Assembly (NCBI GenBank): GCA_051453625.1
Contig: JBOZIK010000001.1
Coordinates: 238,240,864-238,304,863, forward strand
Reading direction: 5' to 3'
Source: Welwitschia mirabilis
Lineage: Eukaryota; Gnetophyta; Gnetopsida; Welwitschiales
Length of the DNA stretch: 64,000 nucleotides
Positions 49,936 through 61,110 of the stretch are shown here, piece by piece. How positions within the stretch are numbered: the first letter of the stretch is position 1; each line of letters begins with the position of its first letter. The translations under genes were made by a program, and so were the position numbers. The notes below the pieces were generated by a model that worked only from the letters and a program-made list of their open reading frames with translations, was not told the DNA's origin and ran no database searches.

Positions 49936-51497
49936 CATGATCTTTCTATTAATGATTCTTTTTTGAATGAACAACTATTTGCTATGTTTTCTGCTCCTTC
50001 TCCTTCATGATATGCTAATATTGTCAACTATCTTGTAACTTTAAAAACACCACAAAAGTGGAGTCACAATCAAATAAAATCTTTTAGTCACAATCAAAGA
50101 AAATCTTTTCTCCATAGGATAGGTAACTATGAGTTCATAGCACCCCATCTTTATCATAGGTGTAAGGATTAAATTATGAGAAAATGTATAACAAAATGGG
50201 AAAATTTTGATATACTTCACCTTTTGTTATGATAGTATTTATGATTNNNNNNNNNNNNNNNNNNNNNNNNNNNNNNNNNNNNNNNNNNNNNNNNNNNNNN
50301 NNNNNNNNNNNNNNNNNNNNNNNNNNNNNNNNNNNNNNNNNNNNNNAAATGTATAACAAAATGGGAAAATTTTGATATCCTTCACCTTTTGTTATGATAG
50401 TATTTATGATTAACATTTTAGCAATTAGAAAATAACCATAAAAATTTTTCACTCCTCTTTTAGTTATGCTATAAGATGCAATGCATGTCAACATTTTGGT
50501 AACTTTTTACAATCATAAAAAATGCCTTTGTAATCTATTCTTAAGTATAAACCTTTTTATTATTGGAAAACTGATTTCATATATCTAATTAAATCACCTT
50601 CTAAAGATAACAATTATATTTTAGTATCTACTGATTATGTGACTAAATGGATTAAAGCATTTTCTACTTTCTTAAATGATGCTCAAAACATTTGTAACTT
50701 TGTTAGAACTCAATTTTTTTTTTAAATTTTGGATTTCTTCAAATAATTATTAGAAATTAGGGAACTCATTTCATCAATCACCTTTTTATAAAACTTCTTT
50801 TATCCATTGGAATAAAACATTAAATAGCTTATGTTTACCATCCTTAAATCCATGGATAAGCTGAAAATGCTAATAGAGAAATTACAAAAATACTTTTAAA
50901 AAAATTTGTACTAACAAAAAATCATGGGATTTTACATTGAATGATTTCCTTTATGCTTATCATACAATGTGGCATAATTCACTTGGTTTTTTACCATATG
51001 AAATTGTATATGGTAAACTCTATGTTTTACCTATTAATGTTTATTACAATTCTTATCATTCTAAACATTAACTTAATCTTTTGAATTTAAAAGAGAATTG
51101 TAAAACCTGTTTAGCTCAATCAGATCATTTATATGAAAATTGAACTCAAACTATTCATTGTTAACTTATTCATAAAGCTCAAAATAAGTTCAAACATGAT
51201 AAAAATTTAATCCATAAGGAATTTAAACTTGATTAAATAGTATAGTTATATAATACTAGAGTGCATCTTTTACATAATAAGTTGACCTCAAGATGGTTAA
51301 GTCCTTATCTTAATAATAAAGTACATTCTAATGGCTCTATTAATAGTTTTGACTTAAACACTAAGGAAATTCAAAAAGTTAATGAACAAATGTTGAAAAT
51401 ATATGAAAAACCTTTCGATGCAAACTTGAACATAATAGAAGCAATTGTCTTGGAGGTTCTTCTTGATGAGGAGGACTTCCTTCCTATCATTATCTAA
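49936..51497 (+). pseudogene. Integrase (element A)
   Basis: Linker I-N-D-S-F-L-N-E-Q-L-F-A-M and Y-A-N-I-V-N-Y-L-V (about 49950-50040) is typical of Athila. The zinc region has H-L-Y-H-R-C and M-R-K-C-I (50150-50190) and C-x-x-C-Q-H-F-G near 50475-50500. The core contains S-T-D-Y-V-T-K-W-I-K-A-F (50625-50662), a G-x-x-F-H-Q block (about 50760), and A-E-N-A-N-R-E-I (50860-50884) with the catalytic Glu. The tail, open from 51261 to 51497, reads K-L-T-S-R-W-L-S-P-Y, V-H-S-N-G-S-I and V-N-E-Q-M-L-K-I-Y. The gap 50247-50346 is flanked by the same 65 bp. Confidence 0.85.
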
Positions 51498-51807
51498 ATT
51501 CTATTTTATCCTATTCCTTTGATGAATGTTATGATATCATTTGATCATCTTTAACTCGACTTATGTATTTTCTTTATGAAGCTTTCATGACTAGTATTTT
51601 TACTTGGGCATTTTACAATGATAAAATTGGATTCAGCCACTCTTATTACATTCACATATATATGAACTTCACTTTAAAGAAATATTCCTTAGTTCTTGTA
51701 TTTTTCTTAATAGTGTGAGATCTTTGGTTATTTAGGTGTGTTCTTTTCTATCTTTCATCTTTTTACCTTTTTCTTTTTGAGTGTGTGATCATGTGGGAAT
51801 TATTTAT

Positions 51808-51897
51808 GTGGGGGAAAAGAAAGAAAGAGAGGGGGGTGGGGGGTTGCATGGGATGGGGTTGTTGGGGAAGGGGAGGATGGGGAGGAGGAAGAGAGAA
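51808..51897 (+). other. G-rich tract with G-quadruplex potential
   Basis: About 90 bases on the + strand with many runs of three to six G, including ggggggtggggggttgcatg and ggatggggttgttggggaag. It sits about 310 bases after the integrase stop, where related copies (23928, 54225, 62100) have only purine runs. It stands out strongly in otherwise AT-rich DNA. The 90-codon frame over it is not a gene. Confidence 0.85.
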
Positions 51898-52026
51898 TAA
51901 TAATCATAATCTATTATATCTATGTTNNNNNNNNNNNNNNNNNNNNNNNNNNNNNNNNNNNNNNNNNNNNNNNNNNNNNNNNNNNNNNNNNNNNNNNNNN
52001 NNNNNNNNNNNNNNNNNNNNNNNNNN

Positions 52027-52301
52027 GAAATTCAGAAAGTTAATGAACAAAGGTTGAAAATATATAAGCAATCTTTTGATATAAACATGATAGAAGCACT
52101 ATCCTTAGAGGTTTCCCTCAATGAGAAGATCTTTTTCACTATCATTATTTTAATTTTCTCTTATCTTAAGGAGTTATGATGTTACTTAATCATCTTTCAA
52201 ACATGACATATATATTTATTTTATTTTCATGACTAGTTTTTGTACTTGTGCATTTTATAGTGGTAAGACTAGATTCACCTAATCTTAAGGCATTCAAACA
52301 T
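52027..52301 (+). pseudogene. Extra Athila integrase tail, copy 2
   Basis: After the gap 51927-52026 the sequence repeats the end of integrase: E-I-Q-K-V-N-E-Q-R-L-K-I-Y, then E-V-S-L-N-E (compare 51366-51480). The same downstream untranslated sequence follows until the gap at 52302. It diverges clearly from 51366-51650, so it derives from another copy rather than a trivial overlap. Confidence 0.75.
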
Positions 52302-52576
52302 NNNNNNNNNNNNNNNNNNNNNNNNNNNNNNNNNNNNNNNNNNNNNNNNNNNNNNNNNNNNNNNNNNNNNNNNNNNNNNNNNNNNNNNNNNNNNNNNNNN
52401 NNNNNNNNNNNNNNNNNNNNNNNNNNNNNNNNNNNNNNNNNNNNNNNNNNNNNNNNNNNNNNNNNNNNNNNNNNNNNNNNNNNNNNNNNNNNNNNNNNNN
52501 NNNNNNNNNNNNNNNNNNNNNNNNNNNNNNNNNNNNNNNNNNNNNNNNNNNNNNNNNNNNNNNNNNNNNNNNNNNN

Positions 52577-53161
52577 GATAAATTTTCCTAAGAGGGACCT
52601 TTGATAGTGTAATATAGTAGCTGTGAGAACTCCATTGGGAGTTTAATTAGGAACTTAAATTTTTCAAAATTTTGTCTTTTATCAAATAATTATTAGTGAT
52701 TAATAAACTCATTTTATAAATTATTATTTTAGAAAACTTATTTTATCCATTAGAACAAGACATTGATTAGCATATGCTTATCATCCTCAAAACAATGGAC
52801 AAGCTGAAAATGATATTACAGAAATTACAAAAATGCTTCAAAAACTTGTTTCTACCAATAAGAAATAATGGTATTTTAAACTATATGTTATTTATTTAAC
52901 TTATGAACTCATATACAGTAAAATCTGTGTTTTATTTGTTGATGTTTATTACAATTCTTATCATTCTACACATTAATTTATCCTTGTGAATTAGAAGAGA
53001 TTCTTAAAAACTTTTTTAGCTCAATTATATCATTTAGATGAAAACTAAACTCAAGCTGTTCATTATCAAACTATTTACAAATCCCAAAATAAATTCAAGT
53101 ATGATAAAAAGTTAATTCATCAGAACTTTGAACCTAGTCAAGTAGTTTTATTATACAATTC
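52577..53161 (+). pseudogene. Rearranged Athila fragment: post-integrase block joined to an integrase C-terminal half, copy 3
   Basis: 52577-52641 is the conserved non-coding block (aaattttcctaagagggacc...gtagctgtgagaactcc) normally found after integrase. From about 52660 integrase sequence follows: a S-N-N-Y-x-x-L-I-N-S-F block, A-Y-A-Y-H-P-Q-N-N-G-Q-A-E-N-D-I-T-E-I near 52765-52820, and the C-terminal region to 53161. This order is inverted relative to a normal element, so the segment is a junction of two copies. Confidence 0.7.
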
Positions 53162-53705
53162 NNNNNNNNNNNNNNNNNNNNNNNNNNNNNNNNNNNNNNN
53201 NNNNNNNNNNNNNNNNNNNNNNNNNNNNNNNNNNNNNNNNNNNNNNNNNNNNNNNNNNNNNNNNNNNNNNNNNNNNNNNNNNNNNNNNNNNNNNNNNNNN
53301 NNNNNNNNNNNNNNNNNNNNNNNNNNNNNNNNNNNNNNNNNNNNNNNNNNNNNNNNNNNNNNNNNNNNNNNNNNNNNNNNNNNNNNNNNNNNNNNNNNNN
53401 NNNNNNNNNNNNNNNNNNNNNNNNNNNNNNNNNNNNNNNNNNNNNNNNNNNNNNNNNNNNNNAAAATCTGTGTTTTTTTTTTGATGTTTATTAAATTCTT
53501 ATCATTCTACACATTAATTTAGCCTTGTGAATTAGAAGAGAATCTTAAAAACCTTTTTAGCTCAATTATATCATTTAGATGAAAACTAAACTCAAGATGT
53601 TCATTATCAAATTATTTACAAATCCCAAAATAAATTCAAGTATGATAAAAAGTTAATTCATAAGAACTTTGAACCTAGTCAAGTAGTTTTATTATACAAT
53701 TCTAG
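52918..53705. other. Assembly gap with about 240-bp duplicated edges
   Basis: 52918-53161 recurs at 53463-53701 with few differences, on either side of a 301-base gap. Confidence 0.9.
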
Positions 53706-54372
53706 ATTACATCTTTTACATAATAAGTTGACCTTAAGTTATGATTAGGTCCTTACCTTATTAAGAAAGTACATTCTAATAACTTTATTAAGATTTCTGA
53801 CATAACCATTAAAGAAATTTAGAAAGTTAATGGACAAAGGTTAAAAATATATGAGCAATCTTCTAATATAAACATGATAGAAGCACTAGCCTTGGAGGTT
53901 TTCCTTAATGAGGAGACATTTTTCCCTATAATTATTTGAATTTTCTATTAGCTTATTCTTTAGATGCCATTATTATATCACTTGATCATCTTTCAAACAT
54001 AACTTATGTATTTATTTTAATTTCATGACTAGTCATTGTACTTATGCATTTCACAGTGGTAAGATTGGATTCACCCAATCTTAAGACATTCACACATCTA
54101 TGAACTTTGTTTTAAAGGAATATGTTTTATTTCTTATGTTTTTCTAAATAATTAAATATCTATTATCTTTTTATATTATTACTTTACCTTCATCTTTTAA
54201 AGTGTTTGATCAAGTGAAATGTTTTTTTTGTAAGGGGAAAAAGAAAAGAAGAAGAAAGAGAGTGAAATAATACCATGATGTTTTATATTTATGATAGCTT
54301 AAAAACATGGTCATTATGATGTCCTACTACAAGTACACTAGGGCAAATTTTCCCATGAGAGGGCATGCTTTA
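53463..54372 (+). pseudogene. Athila integrase tail and 3' untranslated region, copy 4
   Basis: 53463-53700 repeats 52918-53161 almost exactly across a gap, so these are probably the same locus counted twice. It continues through the tail (K-K-V-H-S-N-N-F-I, V-N-G-Q-R-L-K-I-Y at about 53830, E-A-L-A-L-E-V) to 53940. The untranslated region with a purine run (54225-54265) and the tagggcaaattttccc block (54337-54355) follows. Confidence 0.75.
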
Positions 54373-55497
54373 TGAGTCATTACTTCTCTAACTCCAATTT
54401 CACTTCCCTTGTTATAGATAGTAGGTAAAAAAAAAACTTTAAGGCTATAGAATTAATGGTATTCTTAGTATCATCAAAGGCATTACTAGTTTTCTAGATT
54501 CTTAACCTTTCTACATTATCATTTCATTTTTGAGGATTTAAGTGTTCATTTTCAGATGTAAGTAGGTGAGTTCATTCTTAAACAACTCTTCAATCTTATC
54601 ACTTATTAGTTAAAGAATTTAATTTTTAGCATCTTCATAACCACTACCTTATTTAATCAAAATTTATAGATTTATACATTTAGCCATGCATTTTAAATTA
54701 AGTAATGTTATGATTTCTTCCATGGGAGCCTACTAAGTTAAACTGTAGGGTAGGTAGACTATCTTCTTTATGTGCATTTTTTTTCTTTTTTCTTCTGTTA
54801 TTTAGTTAGTTATTTCAAAGCCATTTGTGTATTTTCTTATAATTTGAGGACCTTAACGTTTAATGGTTTTTTCATCTAGTTTTTAATAAATAGTTAATTT
54901 CTTGATGGGATAAGCTTCTTTATAAATTTTATGATATTCATTTTTAGTCTTTTAGAGTTCTACATACTATTCATAATAATTTTTATCAAGGCACATTTGT
55001 TGAACACTCACGAATCTGCTTCATCCCAATAAACACAAATTCATATTTATCAAAATCTTTCCTAAATTTTTATTTTTTAAATCTGATATTCTTGCACTAA
55101 GCTCTATACTTAATTTATTAACTATAAAAATTCAAGACACCCATCATCCATTTTCTTATTTCAACATACTAATTTTCGTCTAATTTCTTTACTTCATTAG
55201 CTAATATGGTACGTATTGTTTTTCTTGCAGAAGGAAAGGAATTATTTTCAAGACTCATTTCCATAATTTTTTACACTAATTTATAGGGTTATTTGATAGC
55301 TTTCAAGAAACATAATTTTTACAATTTCCACTTTATACACATGATGCGTTACATTTTATTTTACTATGTGATATTTTTGAGATTATTTATGAGCCTATTT
55401 TGTAATTTCCAAATTGATTTTTTTAAAACAATTTTACTCAAATTTGTAGTTGGTTTCCTAGTTTTATCAGTGATTGATAAGGCTAAGTGGAAGGATA
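54373..55497 (+). other. 3' interior of element A before its 3' LTR
   Basis: About 1.1 kb without recognisable coding sequence. Athila elements often carry an additional env-like ORF here; no membrane or signal pattern I would trust is visible. It ends in the purine-rich ggctaagtggaagga (55481-55495), a likely polypurine tract. Confidence 0.55.
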
Positions 55498-56094
55498 TGA
55501 TGCACCACCAAATTATATATATTTGATGTGGTGTTATACGCTATTTTGCAATACATTTATACAAGTTTAGATGCAATTCTAAGAATTATAGAGAGTTGAT
55601 AGATGATCACAAAAAACACATAATTTTTGACATGTTTAAAGGTATTTTAAGCATTTGTGAGGCCCAGTGCTTTAGAGGAAGATAAATAATCCTAGAGGAT
55701 AATTTCTCTTGAGTTGAAAACATAAGAAAGGATTATCATTCCCACTATAATCCCCATGATAGGCAAGATGACATCACTGCATAAGCTATAAGGAATGTTA
55801 ACATAGATTAGAACTAGAATCAATGAAGTCCTCTTTTTCCAAAGAGCTATAATCTCCATTATTGTCTCCATGACATGCAGGATAATAACTGACAAATCAT
55901 GTACCATTGTCCCTAATGTCATTTTCATGATGGTCAAGATGACTACTAAAATAGCTAGTTGACTTTCATCCATTTCATCTATTTCTCTCTCCAATTTAAG
56001 CATGTTCTTTAGTGCATTTCGAGTGATGGTTAAGCATTCTTTATTATATAAATAAATTTTCCCTTTAATTCTCCTATTATCTTTAATGCACTAG
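55498..56094 (+). repeat. 3' LTR of element A, truncated
   Basis: Begins tgatgcaccaccaaatta and matches 45764 onward. It breaks off at ...atgcactag, corresponding to ...gatttactag near 46355 in the 5' LTR, at the border with element B. The 103-codon minus-strand frame 55692-56003 is a translation of LTR repeats and is not a gene. Confidence 0.83.
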
Positions 56095-57168
56095 TGTTGT
56101 AATGCTAACTTGACCTATTTAATACACTTTTGGAGTACATTTTCAAGTCTTATTAAAAGGTTTTTCTAGGGATTTATGCCAATTCTACAAAGGTTCTATA
56201 CAGGTTAAAAGATGCAATAATATTTCAAATAAGAAGCCATTTTTGAATAATTATTGACCAAACTAAAGTGATAAAGATATATTATTTGTCCTCACTATCT
56301 TAGGGATGATAGAGGGGATGATAGTATGGTTGTTCTCTGTGTCATGGGAATGACGATTGGGATGATAGTTAGCTTTTTTGACATCTGCTAAGCATTAATT
56401 GGTAGATGGGGTACAGTCCTCTTTATTGTGGATATGACATGAGAGATGACACTTAAAATAATTTGTAAAAGTAACTAAATAATTATGAAATTATGGATCT
56501 AACTTCTACCTCTTTATTTCACGTCCTTTAGTGATCTATTCCAACCTATAAATAGATCCTTTCAGAACCTATCAAAATCATCTTTTGTTATTTACGTTCT
56601 TGTAACAACTGGAGAATGTTGGAGGTAAGGGCATTCATCCTACTTATGAGAAGGACCACCTTAATGTTAGGCAGTGAATTTTTCATTGAGGAGTTATTGT
56701 CATAAGTACATGTACTTTAATTTCATCAATAAAAGTATTTATTAAATTCAAATATTTTCAAATGTTTTATTATTTTTTCTTATATCTTATCTTAATTTCA
56801 ATTTAAGTGACATGAATTTATAATTGAAATAGGTTATAAAAACCAATATAAGTAACAATAAATTGGAAGTTTAATTAATTCATTGCATTAAAATTGTATT
56901 CATTACATTTCATTTCATTTCATCTTCATTTTTACATTGTTTGATTTTATTTCTTTTAAAGAAAAATTTTAAAAGATGTTATTCTTCTCTTTATGAAAGC
57001 AATTTTTCATATTCCCTCTTGAAAGTCTTCTCTAAGTGTAAGCATTTGGGTTGATCCCACTATACAAGTGTAAATTGTGTGCAATTATAATATTAGCTTT
57101 TTATATGTTGAAAGTTAAATTAGATCTTTAAAATATTGGAATTAGAAGTACAAATAAACATCCAAACA
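56095..57168 (+). repeat. 5' LTR of element B
   Basis: Begins tgttgtaatgctaacttgac and ends ...catccaaaca. A TATA-type box cctataaatag at about 56547-56557 is shared with 63657 in the 3' LTR (there cctataaatat). Directly repeated gggatgat / atcatccc motifs occur at 56305-56365. Confidence 0.87.
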
Positions 57169-57170
57169 TT

Positions 57171-57190
57171 TTGGTGTCATTACCAAGGAA
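57171..57190 (+). promoter_or_regulatory. Primer-binding site of element B (Athila type, decayed)
   Basis: ttggtgtcattaccaaggaa, against ttggcgccgttgccggggaa usual for Athila. All differences are C to T or G to A. Confidence 0.85.
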
Positions 57191-58915
57191 GACTTTAAGA
57201 AAAAAGGAAGATTATCATTAATCAAGTAAGTATTTTAAATTTATTTCAATTTAATTATTTGAGTACTATTATATTTTATCTTCTTGGATCTACTTGAATT
57301 ACCTTTGTGACTATAAGTAATTATTTGAATATNNNNNNNNNNNNNNNNNNNNNNNNNNNNNNNNNNNNNNNNNNNNNNNNNNNNNNNNNNNNNNNNNNNN
57401 NNNNNNNNNNNNNNNNNNNNNNNNNNNNNNNNNNNNNNNNNNNNNNNNNNNNNNNNNNNNNNNNNNNNNNNNNNNNNNNNNNNNNNNNNNNNNNNNNNNN
57501 NNNNNNNNNNNNNNNNNNNNNNNNNNNNNNNNNNNNNNNNNNNNNNNNNNNNNNNNNNNNNNNNNNNNNNNNNNNNNNNNNNNNNNNNNNNNNNNNNNNN
57601 NNNNNNNNNNNNNNNNNNNNNNNNNNNNNNNNNNNNNNNNNNNNNNNNNNNNNNNNNNNNNNNNNNNNNTTAATCAAGTAAGTATTTTGAATTTATTTCA
57701 ATTTATTTATTTGAGTACTATTATATTTTATCTTCTTGGATCTACTTGAATTACCTTTTGGACTATAAGTAATTATTTGAATATCATTTGGAGTATACTT
57801 TAATTTCCTTTCTTGTAAATTGTAATTTTTATTTCTTTTAATTTTTCTTTCTTTACTTTCAAGTGCAATTTTAAGAATTCATATTTTAATTTATCAATTT
57901 ATTAGATCTAGCCCTCATACTTCGTGTGATCTTGGGGATTACCACATTGATTATTATTTGCAATAAACTTGACCTATACTTTACACTTCGTGTGATCTGA
58001 GTAATTGCCACAGTCATTTTGGTATATCCTACTCCTTGCACTTTTGTGTAATCCTAGAGATTAATGTTACTTTAATGTAAAGAAGTTTTTTTTAATATAA
58101 ATTGATCTTATNNNNNNNNNNCAAAGTCAAATACACTCATGAAATACATTTTCTTAACAAAGCAATTAAAGAAGGTTTAGTGGACTTCGATTCAAGAACT
58201 CGAAGTGAGAAAAAAAAATTTAATTCTTTAATTAAGTAATATGATTATTCTGCATTCACTATTTCTTATTTACATACTCCCAAGTCTTTGAAAATTTCTA
58301 AAAATCAACCAAGTTCTACTAAAAATCCTACCTCCCCTCTTTAATCATCCTATTACTATTNNNNNNNNNNNNNNNNNNNNNNNNNNNNNNNNNNNNNNNN
58401 NNNNNNNNNNNNNNNNNNNNNNNNNNNNNNNNNNNNNNNNNNNNNNNNNNNNNNNNNNNNNNNNNNNNNNNNNNNNNNNNNNNNNNNNNNNNNNNNNNNN
58501 NNNNNNNNNNNNNNNNNNNNNNNNNNNNNNNNNNNNNNNNNNNNNNNNNNNNNNNNNNNNNNNNNNNNNNNNNNNNNNNNNNNNNNNNNNNNNNNNNNNN
58601 NNNNNNNNNNNNNNNNNNNNNNNNNNNNNNNNNNNNNNNNNNNNNNNNNNNNNNNNNNNNNNNNNNNNNNNNNNNNNNNNNNNNNNNNNNNNNNNNNNNN
58701 NNNNNNNNNNNNNNNNNNNNNNNNNNNNNNNNNNNNNNNNNNNNNNNNNNNNNNNNNNNNNNNNNNNNNNNNNATTCTTTAATTAAGCAAGATGATTATT
58801 CTGCATTCACTATTTCTTGTTTACATACTCCCAAGTCTTTGAAAATTTCTAAAAATCAAGCAAGTTCTACTAAAAATCCTACCTCTCCTCTTTAATCATC
58901 CTATTACTATTACCT
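57191..58915 (+). other. Leader of element B, with a degenerate triple repeat and two large gaps
   Basis: Three related segments of the form acttcgtgtgatcttgggga...ccaca start at about 57919, 57984 and 58040. Gaps at 57333-57669 and 58361-58773 are each flanked by the same sequence (about 114 and 137 bp), so the true leader may be shorter. A short G-x-V-D-F-D-S-R-T-R block (58172-58206) looks coding-like and could be the start of gag. Confidence 0.6.
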
Positions 58916-60440
58916 TTATGACATCCAACAAATCTTCTAATTCAAATATTACATTAAAGGATACGTTAATCAACAAAAATAGGGACCTTCAAAACCCATT
59001 TAACCTACCCCTGNNNNNNNNNNNNNNNNNNNNNNNNNNNNNNNNNNNNNNNNNNNNNNNNNNNNNNNNNNNNNNNNNNNNNNNNNNNNNNNNNNNNNNN
59101 NNNNNNNNNNNNNCAAATCTTCTAATTCAAATATTACTTTAAAGGATACGTTAATCAACAAAAAGAGGGAACTTCAAAACCCATTTAACCTACCCCTGGA
59201 GATGTTGTAAAGTTAAAAAACTTGAATGCTTATCCCATATTTCTTGGAGAACCTAATGAAAACCCTTTCCAACACATAGTCAATATTGAACAACTAATCT
59301 TTACTTTAGGACTTTCCATTTATCTTAAAAGGAAAAGTAAAGAATTGGCTTAAAACCATTCCACATAGAAGTCTTAGGTCATAAAATCATGTGCAAGAAG
59401 TCTTTATCAAATGGTTCATAAAAGAGACAGTCATAAGAACAAGAAAGAAAGAAGTAATAAATTTTAAACAATACCTTAATGAAGATTATTACTTAACATA
59501 TGGAAGATTTTTGATTACTGTGTCATTCAACCCAGTGAATGAGTTTAAAAAAAAGAACTTATAAATCACTTCTATAGTGGATTGAATAGTCAAATTAAAC
59601 AAATGGTAGATTTTCATGTGGTAGATATTTACTAAATTTAATCTTAGACAATGCTTAGAACTTATTAGAAGACCTTATCGAAAGAAGTCAAAATTATTTA
59701 AAAACTACATGTAAAGATACTAGAATTATAGGTGAAATGTTTAGAGACTCAGAAAAAGTGCAATATGAAGAAGAACAACCCAAGATTAACACCCTACTTA
59801 GTGATCTTACTAGCATATTGCAGAGTTATAAAAAAGCTTTAACTAATGCAAAATTACTAAAACAACTCAACCATTAAGAAATATGTGATGAAAACTATCA
59901 CTCTACTAAGGAATACCTAACATTACCAACTTATAGAAAGTCCATTCAATAGAGTTTATGCATTCAATCAAAGGCCAAAAAACGTTGTAGGTAATTAACA
60001 ATATCCATCAAGACATAATAAAACTTTAACATCTTTCTAACCTTTAATTGATAACAAATAAAGAATTCATAACTATCAGCCCAATTTTTCCAACTACAAT
60101 AAAAATGATTTTTATATAGAAATGATGGAGGAACTTAAAAAGACACAATATACCACCAATGAAATTTTAGAAAATAAAAATAAAAACTTAGAAAACTTGA
60201 TTGCCCTCCTTTAATAAAACATATTAGGAAATCAAAGATCTCAAGAATAACTTGCCATTCAAACTATTTCAAACCCAAATGATGTAATGTAAGATTGGAA
60301 AGTAGTAACTAGAAGTGGACATAACACTACTTCTTATGAGAAACCTTCAATTTTTGTCCATAGAGAAAAACCTCAAGAAGATGATATTGAAATTCTTGAT
60401 AAACTAAACTTTCCTAAATCTAATAATAACAACTAACATT
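58916..60440 (+). pseudogene. Athila-type gag (element B)
   Basis: Possible start at 58918 (M-T-S-N-K-S-S-N-S-N), repeated after the gap 59014-59113. The capsid block is L-N-A-Y-P-I-F-L-G-E-P-N-E-N-P-F-Q-H, then I-E-Q-L (59222-59305), the same family as element A gag. The knuckle region near 59881-59925 reads I-C-D-E-N-Y-H-S-T-K-E-Y, already degenerate. The C-terminal part contains N-P-N-D-V-M-x-D-W-K-V-V-T-R-S-G-H (60276-60325), the T-x-R-S-G-K motif that closes Athila gag. About eight stops and frameshifts. Confidence 0.82.
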
Positions 60441-61110
60441 CTAGGAAGAATACTACCCCATGTCTTAAGAGATTACATAAAAATTCAACTTATAATGAAT
60501 GTCTGAAAGCAATTATGAATGATGTTACTATTAACCTATCCTTTTGGAAGATTCCTTAAGATAATCCCAAGTATAATAGAATTTGGAAGGACTTAGTAAA
60601 AATAAAACAAAAGAGAGTAATTCCAAGTAAAGTATTCATTACTCAATATCTTTGTAACTTAGTTTCTTAGAAATGTTCTAAGTTTAAAGATCCATGGGTA
60701 GCTACTATTGGTATTATTTTAGAAGAAAATAAGAAAACCAAAAAAGCTCTAATAGCATACGATCAAGTGTCAATGTTATGCTTTTACACATTTGTAAAAA
60801 TCTTGTATTAGAAGGGAGAATTAAACGTATCAAAATAGTATTGGAATTGGCTGATGCATCAACTAAAAAACTCATAATAATTATCAAAGACTTAGTGATT
60901 CAAATCGAGGAAGCTTTCTAACCTATAGATGTGGTTATTATATAGGTTGAACATAATGGTGGATACCCTTTACTTTTAGGAAGATCCTTTTATGCAATAG
61001 CCCATTTTGTCATTGATACTCATACAAGGATGATTGAATGTCATATAGAAAATAAAAAGTTTAGTATTAGAGTATTCAATGCCACTAAAAAAGACATGGA
61101 AGATTAATTA
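60441..61110 (+). pseudogene. Aspartic protease region (element B)
   Basis: N-terminal linker: Y-N-R-I-W-K-D-L-V (about 60573-60599) and K-F-K-D-P-W-V-A-T-I-G-I-I (about 60681-60720), as before Athila protease. The active-site segment K-A-L-x-D-x-G-A-S is not intact: it reads K-A-L-I-A-Y-D-Q-V-S near 60745-60775. Further on L-E-L-A-D-A-S (60841-60861), P-I-D-V-V-I-I, P-L-L-L-G-R-S-F-Y (60968-60995, family P-I-I-L-G-R-P-F-L) and V-I-D-T-H-T-R-M-I-E. The fold is recognisable, catalysis would not be expected. Confidence 0.8.

Larger units (their letters stand above)
45764..56094 (+). mobile_element. Athila-type Ty3/gypsy element A (protease and first half of RT missing; 3' LTR truncated by element B)
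   Basis: A 5' LTR (45764-47002) matches a 3' LTR (55498-56094). After the 5' LTR comes a GCGC-type primer-binding site, then gag, RT (second half), RNase H and integrase on the + strand. Protease and the N-terminal RT are absent: gag runs directly into the RT palm at about 48935. After the integrase the order is disturbed by additional integrase tails. The 3' LTR stops at 56094, exactly where the LTR of element B begins; its remainder should lie beyond the window. Confidence 0.83.

Noticed and set aside
51785-52057. Gly/Trp-rich 90-codon frame
   Set aside because: Encoded by the G-rich tract and a gap.
55692-56003. 103-codon minus-strand frame with hydrophobic, membrane-like composition
   Set aside because: Lies inside the 3' LTR of element A and is a translation of the repeated hairpin motif; the corresponding region of the 5' LTR is not open.
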